Source of the DNA: Sulfurovum xiamenensis
GTDB taxonomy: Bacteria; Campylobacterota; Campylobacteria; Campylobacterales; Sulfurovaceae
Direction of reading: 5' to 3'
Length of the DNA stretch: 64,000 bases
NCBI RefSeq assembly: GCF_030347995.1
Contig: NZ_JAQIBC010000006.1
Coordinates: 37,252-101,251, forward strand
Both the position numbers and the translations under genes were made by a program. Under the pieces are notes generated by a model. The model ran no database searches. It worked only from the letters and a program-made list of their open reading frames with translations, and was not told where the DNA came from. Positions 27,475 through 35,696 of this stretch are shown here, one piece after another; position 1 is the stretch's first letter; each line of letters starts with the position of its first letter.

Positions 27475-27921
27475 TTACTTAAATGTCATCAGTGCATAGC
27501 CCTTATTTTGTAAACCGATCGTATCTATAAAACTATTTTTAGATATTTGAATAAACGGCAAAACCTCTTTCTCGTCAATCGCATTTGCATTCAATGACAT
27601 GGCACAGACGATGATCTTCACCTTTTTCTTTTGAGCCAATCGTGTAATGGTCTCCTGTGCCATTTTTATATAAGGCATATCCTCATCAGGTACTATTTCA
27701 TCATACACATTTGAGACCATGGGAACACATCCTCCATGCAGTGTAATGGCAAAGTCAGCCTTGTCGCCATTTTGTTCGATCATACCCATGGTTCTTTCTA
27801 TTAAATTCATACGTGACATCACAAAGCGGGCATTATCTGAACTACAGTCAAAAACGGACTTGTACTCTTGTGCCTGCATCAAACTCACTAAACCTACGAT
27901 TAAAAATATATACTTTTTCAT
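27475..27921 (-). CDS. secreted DsrE-like sulfur-relay protein
   Basis: 148 residues from ATG 27921, chosen because AGGAGA (27931-27936) lies 9 bases upstream and the product then starts with a signal peptide (M-K-K-Y-I-F-L...Q-A). The rest follows the DsrE/DsrF-like fold: an A-I-T-L-H-G-G-C segment, an I-I-V-C-A-M-S-L strand with the conserved cysteine near 107, and a final I-G-L-Q-N-K-G-Y-A motif. Family members carry persulfide sulfur; the signal peptide puts this one in the periplasm. It lies last in a minus-strand unit behind two YeeE/YedE genes, implying sulfur binding before or after transport. Confidence 0.8.
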   Translation of the reverse strand: MKKYIFLIVGLVSLMQAQEYKSVFDCSSDNARFVMSRMNLIERTMGMIEQNGDKADFAITLHGGCVPMVSNVYDEIVPDEDMPYIKMAQETITRLAQKKKVKIIVCAMSLNANAIDEKEVLPFIQISKNSFIDTIGLQNKGYALMTFK

Positions 27922-27937
27922 GATCACACTTCTCCTA

Positions 27938-28543
27938 TTATTTATTTTTTTCATTTATATCAGCGGGGTCTTCGTACTCTATGGTCGGTAGCAAAAATGC
28001 AATGGTCAGTAAAATGCCACTTAGCGTGAATACAATAAGCAGACTATGTTCTGTAAAAAAATCCGGTACTCTGATCTTACCCAGGTCAGGCCCTAAGATT
28101 TGCTGTATATAGGGATACCCGATCGTAAAAACATACCCACCGAACATCCCGCCGATCACACCTACCAATGCATCAAGACGCCCTTCAGAAACTGAAACAA
28201 GAAATGCTGATGGACATTTACCTAAAATAACCAAACCTATCCCAAAGAGGATTCCACCGATGATAAGACCACCTAGCATCGTCGGTTTAATATTATACGT
28301 TGCATAACCTGATTCGACAAGAAAGTAAAACCCTACACTTGATAGTGCTACTGTGGTCATAGCCATTCTAGGGACAAGCGTATCCTCAAATATCATAAAA
28401 CCGGCCATCTTTTCAAATTTGTCGAGACGTGAATATAAGATAATAGCCCCAAAAGCAAACCCAATAAGCAGCACCTTTACAATAGATCCATGTTCTTGAC
28501 CTGATACCACATCGAACATTTTAATGATATCATCAATCATCAC
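27938..28543 (-). CDS. YeeE/YedE family sulfur-transport membrane protein (second half)
   Basis: 201 residues with about five hydrophobic segments. The L-G-K-C-P-S-A-F motif near residue 86 places a cysteine inside the membrane, as in the persulfide/thiosulfate relay of YeeE/TsuA. It overlaps the upstream YeeE/YedE gene by 4 bases (ATGA). Split two-gene versions, each a half of the full transporter, are common, and here the halves should work as a pair. They most likely import a reduced sulfur compound (thiosulfate or sulfane sulfur); the substrate is inference. The DsrE-like gene follows. Confidence 0.85.
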   Translation of the reverse strand: MMIDDIIKMFDVVSGQEHGSIVKVLLIGFAFGAIILYSRLDKFEKMAGFMIFEDTLVPRMAMTTVALSSVGFYFLVESGYATYNIKPTMLGGLIIGGILFGIGLVILGKCPSAFLVSVSEGRLDALVGVIGGMFGGYVFTIGYPYIQQILGPDLGKIRVPDFFTEHSLLIVFTLSGILLTIAFLLPTIEYEDPADINEKNK

Positions 28544-29049
28544 TTTTTCCTTTTTTTATAAAAAAATCTACCGGTGATCATCCCAGTACCTAATGCGACT
28601 ACAGCAAATATTATACCACTAACAGCCAGTTGACTACCGCCAGATAAGATATGTCCTGCATTACAACCTCCAGCCAATCTCGCTCCAAATATCAAAAGAA
28701 ATCCGGCAATAAAGCTCCAAACCATACGAGAAGGAATCGAAGTGTTTTTTCTTTCTTTCCAAAGTGTAGGAATATAACTTAGATGAAATGTTTTGGTAAC
28801 AACTGTAGACATAAAAAGTCCTCCAAAAAATACACCGATGAGCATGACGGCTTCCCATGCACCGGATTTCTCTATGATCGCAGCATATTCATACTGCTCT
28901 GTATCTAGATCAAAGATCAAATTGGCAAAATATGACATGCCGGTTGATGCACCAATGGGACGATTAGCACCCCAGGTAGAGAAAGTGTAATAAAATAGTA
29001 AAGCCATTAAAAGACCACCAAGCCACCAAGGTATTGAACGAGGCATCAT
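28540..29049 (-). CDS. YeeE/YedE family sulfur-transport membrane protein (first half)
   Basis: 169 residues with four to five membrane spans. The conserved A-R-L-A-G-G-C-N-A-G-H-I-L-S-G motif near 126-140 is the hallmark of the family and holds the relay cysteine. The first gene of a three-gene minus-strand unit (YedE, YedE, DsrE-like). The sequence upstream has TTGACA (29075-29080, read on the minus strand) and a CTTAACGTTTT half-site shared with the palindrome that faces the divergent gene, so both directions may answer to one regulator. Confidence 0.85.
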   Translation of the reverse strand: MMPRSIPWWLGGLLMALLFYYTFSTWGANRPIGASTGMSYFANLIFDLDTEQYEYAAIIEKSGAWEAVMLIGVFFGGLFMSTVVTKTFHLSYIPTLWKERKNTSIPSRMVWSFIAGFLLIFGARLAGGCNAGHILSGGSQLAVSGIIFAVVALGTGMITGRFFYKKRKK

Positions 29050-29086
29050 TTATCCTTTATTTAGATCTATATAATGTCAAGTCTTA

Positions 29087-29160
29087 CTTAACGTTTTATT
29101 ATAAGCAGAGATTGCTTATATAGAAATTAAAAACGTTAAGCTTAACTTAACGTTTTTAAT
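29087..29160. promoter_or_regulatory. divergent operator region with two perfect inverted repeats and an extra half-site
   Basis: Three elements stand out. (1) CTTAACGTTTTATT at 29087-29100. (2) TATAAGCA / TGCTTATA (29100-29107 and 29113-29120), a perfect 8-bp inverted repeat with a 5-base spacer. (3) ATTAAAAACGTTAAG / CTTAACGTTTTTAAT (29126-29140 and 29146-29160), a perfect 15-bp inverted repeat, also with a 5-base spacer, sharing its half-site with element 1. A TATACT -10 box (29162-29167) abuts element 3, so a bound protein would block the plus-strand promoter. No regulator gene is adjacent. Confidence 0.7.
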
Positions 29161-29161
29161 A

Positions 29162-29167
29162 TATACT
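29162..29167 (+). promoter_or_regulatory. -10 box of the small secreted protein gene
   Basis: TATACT directly next to the 15-bp inverted repeat and 30 bases before ATG 29197. Confidence 0.5.
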
Positions 29168-29196
29168 TTTATTAAAACCAATCAAGGAGAAAATAT

Positions 29197-29526
29197 ATGA
29201 AAAAAGTAATCGGAGCTGTAGCACTTTCGCTGTTCATATCGATGTCTATACCAACAAATTCTATGGCAGGTGTAAAAAAAGGACAACGACTCTATAAGAA
29301 ACACTTCTATAAAAAGTGTAAATTTTCAGGTGTGATGTTTGCTAGAAACCATTTACAGGCAGAGTGGGAAGAGATCTATGAAACTGGTAAGTTTCCGCAG
29401 GAAGCAAAAAATATCTGTCCAAACCTTGTAATAGAAACGATCAAAGAAGAGTGGTGGAAAGAGATTTATGCCTATGCAGTGAAATATGCAAAAGATGGTG
29501 TACCACCTAATGGATGTAATGATTAA
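29197..29526 (+). CDS. small secreted cytochrome-like protein without a heme motif
   Basis: 109 residues; AAGGAG is just upstream of ATG. A signal peptide ends at S-M-A (residue 24). The mature part begins with G-x-x-L-Y-K-K-x-x-x-K-K-C-K-F-S-G, reminiscent of the start of class I cytochromes c, but there is no CxxCH. There are three cysteines, C41, C74 and C107, near the start, middle and end. Many Trp, Tyr and Lys residues. Cys spacing allows a disulfide plus a free thiol, or metal or persulfide binding. It is transcribed away from the YeeE/YedE-DsrE unit across a shared operator region, so a role in periplasmic sulfur handling is likely but unproven. Confidence 0.7.
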   Translation: MKKVIGAVALSLFISMSIPTNSMAGVKKGQRLYKKHFYKKCKFSGVMFARNHLQAEWEEIYETGKFPQEAKNICPNLVIETIKEEWWKEIYAYAVKYAKDGVPPNGCND

Positions 29527-29550
29527 AAATGAATCACAAAGGAGTGACGT

Positions 29551-29718
29551 ATGGAGCTTTGGAAAATCATTATATTCTGTCTCGTAGTACTGATTATAGT
29601 CGTAGGTGGGTATGTATTTATGTTCTTTCACATTATGCGAAGAGATCCAAAAGAATTGGAATATAGAAAACACATCGGTCAAGATAATAGACTGATACCG
29701 CCTAGAGATAAAAAATGA
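29551..29718 (+). CDS. 55-residue single-span membrane protein
   Basis: AAGGAG lies 7 bases before ATG 29551, 24 bases after the preceding stop. The product has one membrane span (about 5-27) and a charged C-terminal tail of about 28 residues (R-R-D-P-K-E-L-E-Y...P-R-D-K-K), which should face the cytoplasm or the periplasm depending on insertion. It is a real small gene by ribosome site, spacing and composition. It is probably cotranscribed with the secreted three-Cys protein, perhaps as its membrane partner. I do not recognise the family. Confidence 0.65.
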   Translation: MELWKIIIFCLVVLIIVVGGYVFMFFHIMRRDPKELEYRKHIGQDNRLIPPRDKK

Positions 29719-29747
29719 TCATGTCATCTTTGCATTGACAACAACAC

Positions 29748-30599
29748 TTAAACACTCGTAGGTTGTTCTTCTTCATCCTTATCTGCTTTACTACACTCTA
29801 CAGAAACTATCTCCACGTCTTCACTGTCAATACGTGCAGCCGTGAGTTTTCCTCCCCATACACATCCGGTATCCAGAGCCAATACATGCTCATCTTCATA
29901 AAATCCCAAAGCCGACCAGTGCCCCATAATAATACGCAGATGGATATCTTTACGATAATCACATTCAAACCAGGGTTTTAACTCTTGTTCTCTCAGTTCG
30001 TCTGTAGGCGGACCTTTTTGGTCAAAATCAAGTCTATGGTCACCATAGCAAAACCGCATACGTGTGAAGGCACTGACAATATAACGGTCGATATCTATAA
30101 GGCTCGCCTTCCTGTTAAAACGGTTACTTCCTTGTCTTAACATTTGTTCCAACCAAACAGAAACATGGTCACTTTGTAGTTTCTCTTCCACACGCTTTGC
30201 ATATCTCATGGCCATACCCAGATCAAATTCAGGAGAGATACCCGCATGGGCCATACAGTACCCAAGCTGATAATCCACATGCAACAACTTTTGTCCTCTA
30301 AGCCAATCTATGAGCTTTTTGGCTTCAGATGACTCAAGTATAGGATCAATGGTTGGATTGGATTTTTTGATACCATAATAAGCTGCTATAAGGGTGATAT
30401 CATGATTACCAAGAACGATCTCAACATTTTCTTTGATACTGTAAAGATATTTCAGTGTTTCCAGTGAACCTTCACCTCTGTTGACCAGGTCACCAGCGAT
30501 CCAGAGTTTATCCTGTGTGACATCAAACGATATCTTTTCCAGTAATGCTTTCAAGGAGTTGTAGCACCCCTGTATATCACCTATAGCCCATACTGCCAT
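29748..30599 (-). CDS. apaH: symmetrical bis(5'-nucleosyl)-tetraphosphatase (ApaH-like)
   Basis: 283 residues, the usual length. The metallophosphoesterase motifs are in order: G-D-I-Q-G-C-Y near 7-13, G-D-L-V-N-R-G near 36-42, and G-N-H-D near 69-72, with a late G-H-W-S segment and A-L-D-T-G-C-V-W-G near 250-258, all typical of ApaH. It cleaves diadenosine tetraphosphate to two ADP and can also remove Np4N-type RNA caps. Starts on the last base of the preceding glycosylase gene, in a minus-strand run that starts with the M48 peptidase gene. Confidence 0.93.
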   Translation of the reverse strand: MAVWAIGDIQGCYNSLKALLEKISFDVTQDKLWIAGDLVNRGEGSLETLKYLYSIKENVEIVLGNHDITLIAAYYGIKKSNPTIDPILESSEAKKLIDWLRGQKLLHVDYQLGYCMAHAGISPEFDLGMAMRYAKRVEEKLQSDHVSVWLEQMLRQGSNRFNRKASLIDIDRYIVSAFTRMRFCYGDHRLDFDQKGPPTDELREQELKPWFECDYRKDIHLRIIMGHWSALGFYEDEHVLALDTGCVWGGKLTAARIDSEDVEIVSVECSKADKDEEEQPTSV

Positions 30600-31087
30600 T
30601 AACTGTACCCCAACTGTTTTTTATATTCGGCTACTTTCTGCTCAAAGCTCATCTTTGCATAGGCAGCAGAAGGTGAAGGGAGATAGACTGTCTCTATATC
30701 CAGGTGTGAAAAGTGTGTTTTAAACAATGCCTCTGCTTTTCTCCCGGTAAAAGCCAATCTGGTAATACTCGGATGCGCTTCCAAAAATGCAGCCAGGTCA
30801 TTAACCTCTTCATTTTCCAAAGAACTGTCAAGAGAGTTCTCTCTGCTGCATCCTTTGACCATATCCCAAAGTCCTAATTTAGACTCTTTAAGCAACCAGA
30901 GTCTCTGATCACGAGTGTTTGCAGGGTAGGATGTCACACTTTCAAGGATCTTCCAGAATTGATTGCGTGGATGTGCATAGTAAAAATTATTTTCAAAAGA
31001 CTGGATACTGGGGAAAGAACCCAGAATGAGTGTTTGGGTATCTTTAAATACGATAGGCTTGAAAGGGTGTGCTAAAATTTCACTCAT
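30599..31087 (-). CDS. DNA-deoxyinosine (hypoxanthine) glycosylase, UDG superfamily
   Basis: 162 residues. L-I-L-G-S-F-P-S near 21-28 is the motif 1 region of the UDG superfamily; Y-Y-A-H-P-R-N-Q-F-W near 36-45 and L-P-S-P-S-A-A near 136-142 match the hypoxanthine-DNA glycosylase (HDG) family. There the Asn removes the need for the Asp seen in UNG. Members excise deaminated adenine (and sometimes uracil) from DNA. It abuts the ApaH-like gene downstream and the DUF4149 gene upstream (4-base gap). Confidence 0.82.
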   Translation of the reverse strand: MSEILAHPFKPIVFKDTQTLILGSFPSIQSFENNFYYAHPRNQFWKILESVTSYPANTRDQRLWLLKESKLGLWDMVKGCSRENSLDSSLENEEVNDLAAFLEAHPSITRLAFTGRKAEALFKTHFSHLDIETVYLPSPSAAYAKMSFEQKVAEYKKQLGYS

Positions 31088-31091
31088 ACTG

Positions 31092-31571
31092 CTACTTGCA
31101 CGCCTTACGCATATTCTGTGCGATCAGTACAATCAGAGCCAACGAAAAGATCTTGAAATTGATCTCGCTTCCTTTGTGCGTATTGAGAAAGGCTACTGAA
31201 TTCGTTGCCTCCACACCTTGTTCTTGCATCGCAATAATATCAGGTATATAGTACTGGGAAAAAAGAAGCCCTGTAGCCAAGACTAAAAATGTGGCAACCT
31301 GTGTCAGTGTATCTCTCTCAAACTTCTTGAACTTATACCCTTCATAGAGTACCACTGACACCAACAGTACATTTACCAGATAAGAGAGCCTCAAAAAGTT
31401 CTCTGTCATAATCTGTCCCTCTTGAAACTGTGTGAGCACTTCACTACCCAGCCATTGTTCTGTGTGAAACGTGACAGGTGCTACGACAATACCGGCAAAA
31501 AGTCCTGCGCCAAGAGCCGCACTCAAAAATATAAGGTAGGTCATGGTTATCATCCGAAAATATCTGTTCAT
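31092..31571 (-). CDS. DUF4149-like four-TM membrane protein
   Basis: 159 residues with four hydrophobic segments (about 6-28, 59-78, 88-107, 135-152) and a G-x-x-x-G-x-x-V-A-P-V-x-F motif after the first, as in the DUF4149/TMEM205-like family. A function is not established. Its start overlaps the prmC stop by 4 bases, so it is translated in the same unit. Confidence 0.65.
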   Translation of the reverse strand: MNRYFRMITMTYLIFLSAALGAGLFAGIVVAPVTFHTEQWLGSEVLTQFQEGQIMTENFLRLSYLVNVLLVSVVLYEGYKFKKFERDTLTQVATFLVLATGLLFSQYYIPDIIAMQEQGVEATNSVAFLNTHKGSEINFKIFSLALIVLIAQNMRKACK

Positions 31572-32404
31572 ACTGACTCACTTTTTTTGAATTTAATTAC
31601 AAATCCCCGGTCAAACTGTGCCAGGTCCTTATAAAATTTTATATATTCTACACCGATTTCATTGACAAACGCTTGTATCGGCTCCTTTTGATCGTACCCC
31701 ATTTCACAAGCAAGATAGGGTATACCTCGATGCTTCACATCCAAAATGATCTCTTTGAGCAATTCATCCCCTATCCTTCCTCCAAACAGTGCTTCTTTGG
31801 GTTCATAGTCAATGACATTGGACTCAAGTAAAAAATCTTCTGCGATATAAGGAGGATTTGAAACCACCAATTCCAGATCTTCATGTACCTCATCTATAAG
31901 GTGGGACTTGCGAAGTTCTATCTGTTCACCCACTCCGAATCTTTCAATGTTCTTCTTTGCCACTTTGAGTGGTGTCTCACAAATATCTGTTGCAATGATC
32001 CGAAGCTGAGGGAATTTACGGGCCAACACAATGGAGATCGCACCCGACCCTACACCGATTTCAGCGATACGGGTGATCTTCTCTTTTTCGATGATCTCTG
32101 CGACCAGGTCTATAAGTATCTCCGTTTCCGGACGGGGTATCAGTACCCCCTCTTCTACTTCCAAATGAATGTCATAAAAACTGGCTGAACCGACGATATA
32201 TTCGTAAGGCTCATGTGCAGCTCTTCTTTGAATAAGCGTTTGAAATTGATCCACATCGGGGAGAGTGTCATTTTCATGTATCATCAAATAGGTACGGTCC
32301 TGTCCAAGATGATAGGCCAAAAGCAGTTCTGCCTCAAAAGCAGGACGTTCACACACCTCTTTAAGTGCTTCCTTGCCCCAAAGGAGTCCCTCTTTAATCG
32401 TCAT
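31568..32404 (-). CDS. prmC: peptide chain release factor N(5)-glutamine methyltransferase
   Basis: 278 residues from ATG 32404, which overlaps the peptidase stop by 11 bases. Longer upstream codons would run further into that gene. An N-terminal helical domain is followed by a Rossmann SAM domain with E-I-G-V-G-S-G-A-I-S near 120-129 and the S-N-P-P-Y motif near 190 that binds the glutamine amide. It methylates the GGQ glutamine of release factors RF1 and RF2. Confidence 0.93.
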   Translation of the reverse strand: MTIKEGLLWGKEALKEVCERPAFEAELLLAYHLGQDRTYLMIHENDTLPDVDQFQTLIQRRAAHEPYEYIVGSASFYDIHLEVEEGVLIPRPETEILIDLVAEIIEKEKITRIAEIGVGSGAISIVLARKFPQLRIIATDICETPLKVAKKNIERFGVGEQIELRKSHLIDEVHEDLELVVSNPPYIAEDFLLESNVIDYEPKEALFGGRIGDELLKEIILDVKHRGIPYLACEMGYDQKEPIQAFVNEIGVEYIKFYKDLAQFDRGFVIKFKKSESV

Positions 32405-33665
32405 TTCTGTCCATATGTGCGAAAATACCCTCTTTCGGCAGTGTAGTTGCTTCACCTGCGATCGTATTGGAGGCGTCAAACCCTAACTCTTTGAGTCTCT
32501 CAAGCACCGGCGGATGCGTATAGTAAAAGAAGATCACCAATGGGTGTGATTTGGGAAATGCTTTGTTCTCTGTCACAAGTTTCATCAGTGCAGATACCAG
32601 GTTCTCTTTGCCGCCCATTTGCGAACCATATTCATCTGCAGCATACTCATTATGGCGGCTAACATAGGACATAAACGGCGTAAAGACAAAACTCACAAGC
32701 GGTAACAACAACATCAACATCGCGATTTGGACACCTGCCTCAGGAATCACACCCATCTGTGTAAAGAGTGCATCCGGTAAATGGCCAAAGAGATAAAATG
32801 CGATAAAAAGAAGTACACCCATCAACCCTATATTTTTCCAGATATCCCCATGAGAGAAATGACCCAATTCATGCCCCAGTACGGCAAGGAGTTCTTTAGT
32901 GTTAAGCTTTTCCAACAATGTATCGAAAAGAACCACACGTTTACTCTTACCCAATCCACCGAAAAATGCATTCAAACGACTGTCACGTTTAGAAGCATCC
33001 ATCACAAAGATACCGTCACTTTTAAGTCCGGCCTGACCCATCATTGCCGTAATTTTTTCTTTGAGTTCCCCCTCCTCGAGCGGAGAGAACTTATTAAACA
33101 GGGCCATGAAGGTGGGAGCCAAAAGATTTGCCAGCACTGCTACGGTGAACATGGCTGCAAATCCCCAAATCCACCATGTGGCATAATTCTCTATGATCCA
33201 GGATAAAAGTGCAAAAACCGCACCGCCCAGAATGAAAAACAACAGGCTTGTTTTGATCATATCTATCATATACATTTTCGCCGTCATTTTATTAAATCCA
33301 AACGCTTCATCTATTTTGAACTTTTGGTAGAGTTCAAAAGGAAGTCCTATGACATAATTGACTATAACAAAACCGAACAGGAACACAACGGCCTGCATGA
33401 TGTTACCTTCTACTTGAACCAGTGTTGAGAGCCAGGCAAAACCTCCAAATACCCACCAGATAAATACCAGATAATCTACAAAATCACTCACAAGAGAAAG
33501 TTTTCCGTTCGCCACTGCATAGTTTCCTGCTGTGAGGTATTTGTCTGCCGGCATCAGTACAGGCGTTTTTCTTTTTTCTTCATTGATATACCCTATCTGC
33601 ATAGCAGAGATATAGAGTTTCATAAAGGTGTAGAGAGAGTAAAAGATAATAATGGTTTCCAGCAT
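32394..33665 (-). CDS. M48 family membrane zinc endopeptidase (Ste24-like)
   Basis: 423 residues with six to seven membrane spans. H-E-L-G-H near 260-270 and the downstream E-Y-A-A-D-E-Y-G segment provide the zinc ligands. The long N-terminal membrane region marks the Ste24/CAAX-protease type rather than HtpX. Bacterial relatives probably degrade misfolded membrane or exported proteins; the target here is unknown. It is the first gene of the prmC-DUF4149-glycosylase-apaH run. Confidence 0.9.
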   Translation of the reverse strand: MLETIIIFYSLYTFMKLYISAMQIGYINEEKRKTPVLMPADKYLTAGNYAVANGKLSLVSDFVDYLVFIWWVFGGFAWLSTLVQVEGNIMQAVVFLFGFVIVNYVIGLPFELYQKFKIDEAFGFNKMTAKMYMIDMIKTSLLFFILGGAVFALLSWIIENYATWWIWGFAAMFTVAVLANLLAPTFMALFNKFSPLEEGELKEKITAMMGQAGLKSDGIFVMDASKRDSRLNAFFGGLGKSKRVVLFDTLLEKLNTKELLAVLGHELGHFSHGDIWKNIGLMGVLLFIAFYLFGHLPDALFTQMGVIPEAGVQIAMLMLLLPLVSFVFTPFMSYVSRHNEYAADEYGSQMGGKENLVSALMKLVTENKAFPKSHPLVIFFYYTHPPVLERLKELGFDASNTIAGEATTLPKEGIFAHMDRNDD

Positions 33666-33761
33666 AGATTTCCTTGGTATATAATGGTGAAATATACCAA
33701 ATCAAGCCTTAAAAGCCACTCTATTTGCTATAATTGCAACAATCTATCATAAGGAACCATT

Positions 33762-35696
33762 TTGGCACTCATCGACCTCTTTGACATCAAAAAACAATAT
33801 GACATCAAGCTGCTTCTCAATGGGGTTGATTTCCACCTGGATGAGGGAGAACGTGTCACTATCGTGGGTCAAAACGGCTGTGGAAAATCTACACTGATGA
33901 AGATAATCATGGGAGAAGAAGAACCTACTGACGGGAAAAGGGTAGTGAACAGTTCGATACAGGTAGAGATGCTCGCACAACAGCCCCACTTCGATCCAGC
34001 TCTTTCAGTTAGAGAAGCGATATTCAATGAACTGACTGAACTCAAAGAAGCCAAAGAAGCATATGATACACTGAGTCTCAAAGTGGCGGAAGATTTTGAA
34101 AATGAAGAGCTGCTCACACAACTGGAAAAAGTCTCCTCTTTTCTGGACCATCACAATGCCTGGAACCTTGATGACAAGATCGAACGTGTCATGCAGGAGT
34201 TTCAGCTCAAAGCCTATGAGGATCGCCCCGTAGTCTCGCTTTCCGGAGGTGAACAGCGTCGTGTAGCCCTGGCATCTCTCATACTTAAAAAACCCGATGT
34301 ACTACTTCTTGATGAACCGACCAACCACCTTGATGTCTATATGGTCGAATTCTTGGAGGAGATGCTTCTTAAGGGAAATTTCACCCTACTCTTTATCTCA
34401 CACGACAGGCATTTCATCGATACTGTAGCCACACGTGTGGTAGAAGTGGATAACCAGCAACTTGTCAGTTATACGGGCGGTTATATGAGTTACCTCGAAC
34501 AAAAAGAGGCACGTATGCATGCTTTGAAAAAGGGGCATGAGAACCTTCTTAGACTGCTGAAACAGGAAGAAGCCTGGCTTAGAAAAGGGGTAAGGGCTAG
34601 AGAAAAGCGTAATCAGGGACGTAAAAAACGTGTCTTTGAGCTTCGTGATGAAGCGAAGAAAAACCCTACACTCATTCGAAAGATGATGGTAGAACTTGAA
34701 CGTGAGAAAAAACATTTCAACCGTGATGAAGGGGTATCGAGAAAAAAAATGCTTTTTGAACTTGAAAATATCTCATACTCGGTTCCGGGGAAAAAACTCA
34801 TAGAGAACTTTACGACACGTATCCTTCAGAAAGATAAAATAGCCATTGTCGGTATCAATGGTGCGGGAAAATCTACACTATTGAAACTGATGCTTGGACG
34901 GATCAAACCCCAAAGCGGACTCATCAAGCAGGGAGACTTTTCCATAGGTTATTTTGACCAACACAGAGAGATGCTTGACAATGAAAAAACACTGATCGAG
35001 ACTTTTTGCCCTGACGGGGGAGACCACATAGAAGTACAGGGTGTCAATCTTCATGTCTACGGCTACCTTAAATCGTTTCTTTTTCCCAAAGAGTTCCTGG
35101 CTAAAAAAGTCGGCATGCTCTCTGGCGGAGAGAAAAACCGTGTGGCATTGGCATTGCTCTTGACTAAAAAAGTGGATTGTCTCATCCTGGATGAACCTAC
35201 CAATGACCTGGACATCCAGACCATTAATATCCTAGAAGAGAAACTTATCAACTTTCCAGGTGCCATACTCTTTGTCTCACATGACCGTTACTTCATAGAC
35301 AAAATCGCTTCTAAACTCTTTATCTTTAAAGGAAATGGTGTGGTTGAAGAGTCTTATCAGACCTATACGGAGTACCTGGAGATAGAAAAAGAGATGAAAG
35401 AGCTTGATACGCTCGAACAAGAGGTCAAGACCTCTGAAAAAAAAGAGGTACCGGTCACTGTCAAAAAACAGACAAAACTGAGTTATAAAGAGCAAAGGGA
35501 TTATGATACCCTGCCTGATGAGATCGAAGCTCTGGAACAGCAGATAGCTGCGCTTAATGCATGTTTACAGGATCCGGAGTGTTATCAGGAAAAAGGTTTG
35601 ACTGCACTGAGTGAGGAACTGAGTAAACTTGAGAAGGTGTATGAAGAAAAAAGTGACAGATATCTGGAAGTTTTGGAAATTTTTGAGTCTCTTTAA
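33762..35696 (+). CDS. ABC-F family ATPase (Uup-like)
   Basis: 644 residues starting at TTG 33762, with AAGGAA about 9 bases upstream. Two ABC domains lack membrane spans: Walker A G-Q-N-G-C-G-K-S-T at 36-44 and G-I-N-G-A-G-K-S-T near 367, and signatures L-S-G-G-E-Q-R-R and L-S-G-G-E-K-N-R. Between them lies a basic helical linker. A C-terminal coiled coil (about 545-640) with many Leu and Glu resembles the DNA-binding arm of Uup. ABC-F proteins act on ribosomes or replication intermediates. It ends flush against the convergent LysM/3D gene (TAATTA). Confidence 0.92.
   Translation: MALIDLFDIKKQYDIKLLLNGVDFHLDEGERVTIVGQNGCGKSTLMKIIMGEEEPTDGKRVVNSSIQVEMLAQQPHFDPALSVREAIFNELTELKEAKEAYDTLSLKVAEDFENEELLTQLEKVSSFLDHHNAWNLDDKIERVMQEFQLKAYEDRPVVSLSGGEQRRVALASLILKKPDVLLLDEPTNHLDVYMVEFLEEMLLKGNFTLLFISHDRHFIDTVATRVVEVDNQQLVSYTGGYMSYLEQKEARMHALKKGHENLLRLLKQEEAWLRKGVRAREKRNQGRKKRVFELRDEAKKNPTLIRKMMVELEREKKHFNRDEGVSRKKMLFELENISYSVPGKKLIENFTTRILQKDKIAIVGINGAGKSTLLKLMLGRIKPQSGLIKQGDFSIGYFDQHREMLDNEKTLIETFCPDGGDHIEVQGVNLHVYGYLKSFLFPKEFLAKKVGMLSGGEKNRVALALLLTKKVDCLILDEPTNDLDIQTINILEEKLINFPGAILFVSHDRYFIDKIASKLFIFKGNGVVEESYQTYTEYLEIEKEMKELDTLEQEVKTSEKKEVPVTVKKQTKLSYKEQRDYDTLPDEIEALEQQIAALNACLQDPECYQEKGLTALSEELSKLEKVYEEKSDRYLEVLEIFESL

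Noticed and set aside
27938..29049. A frameshifted single YeeE/YedE gene
   Set aside because: The two parts join by ATGA with a proper start, each has its own Cys motif, and two-gene versions are known. They are separate genes.
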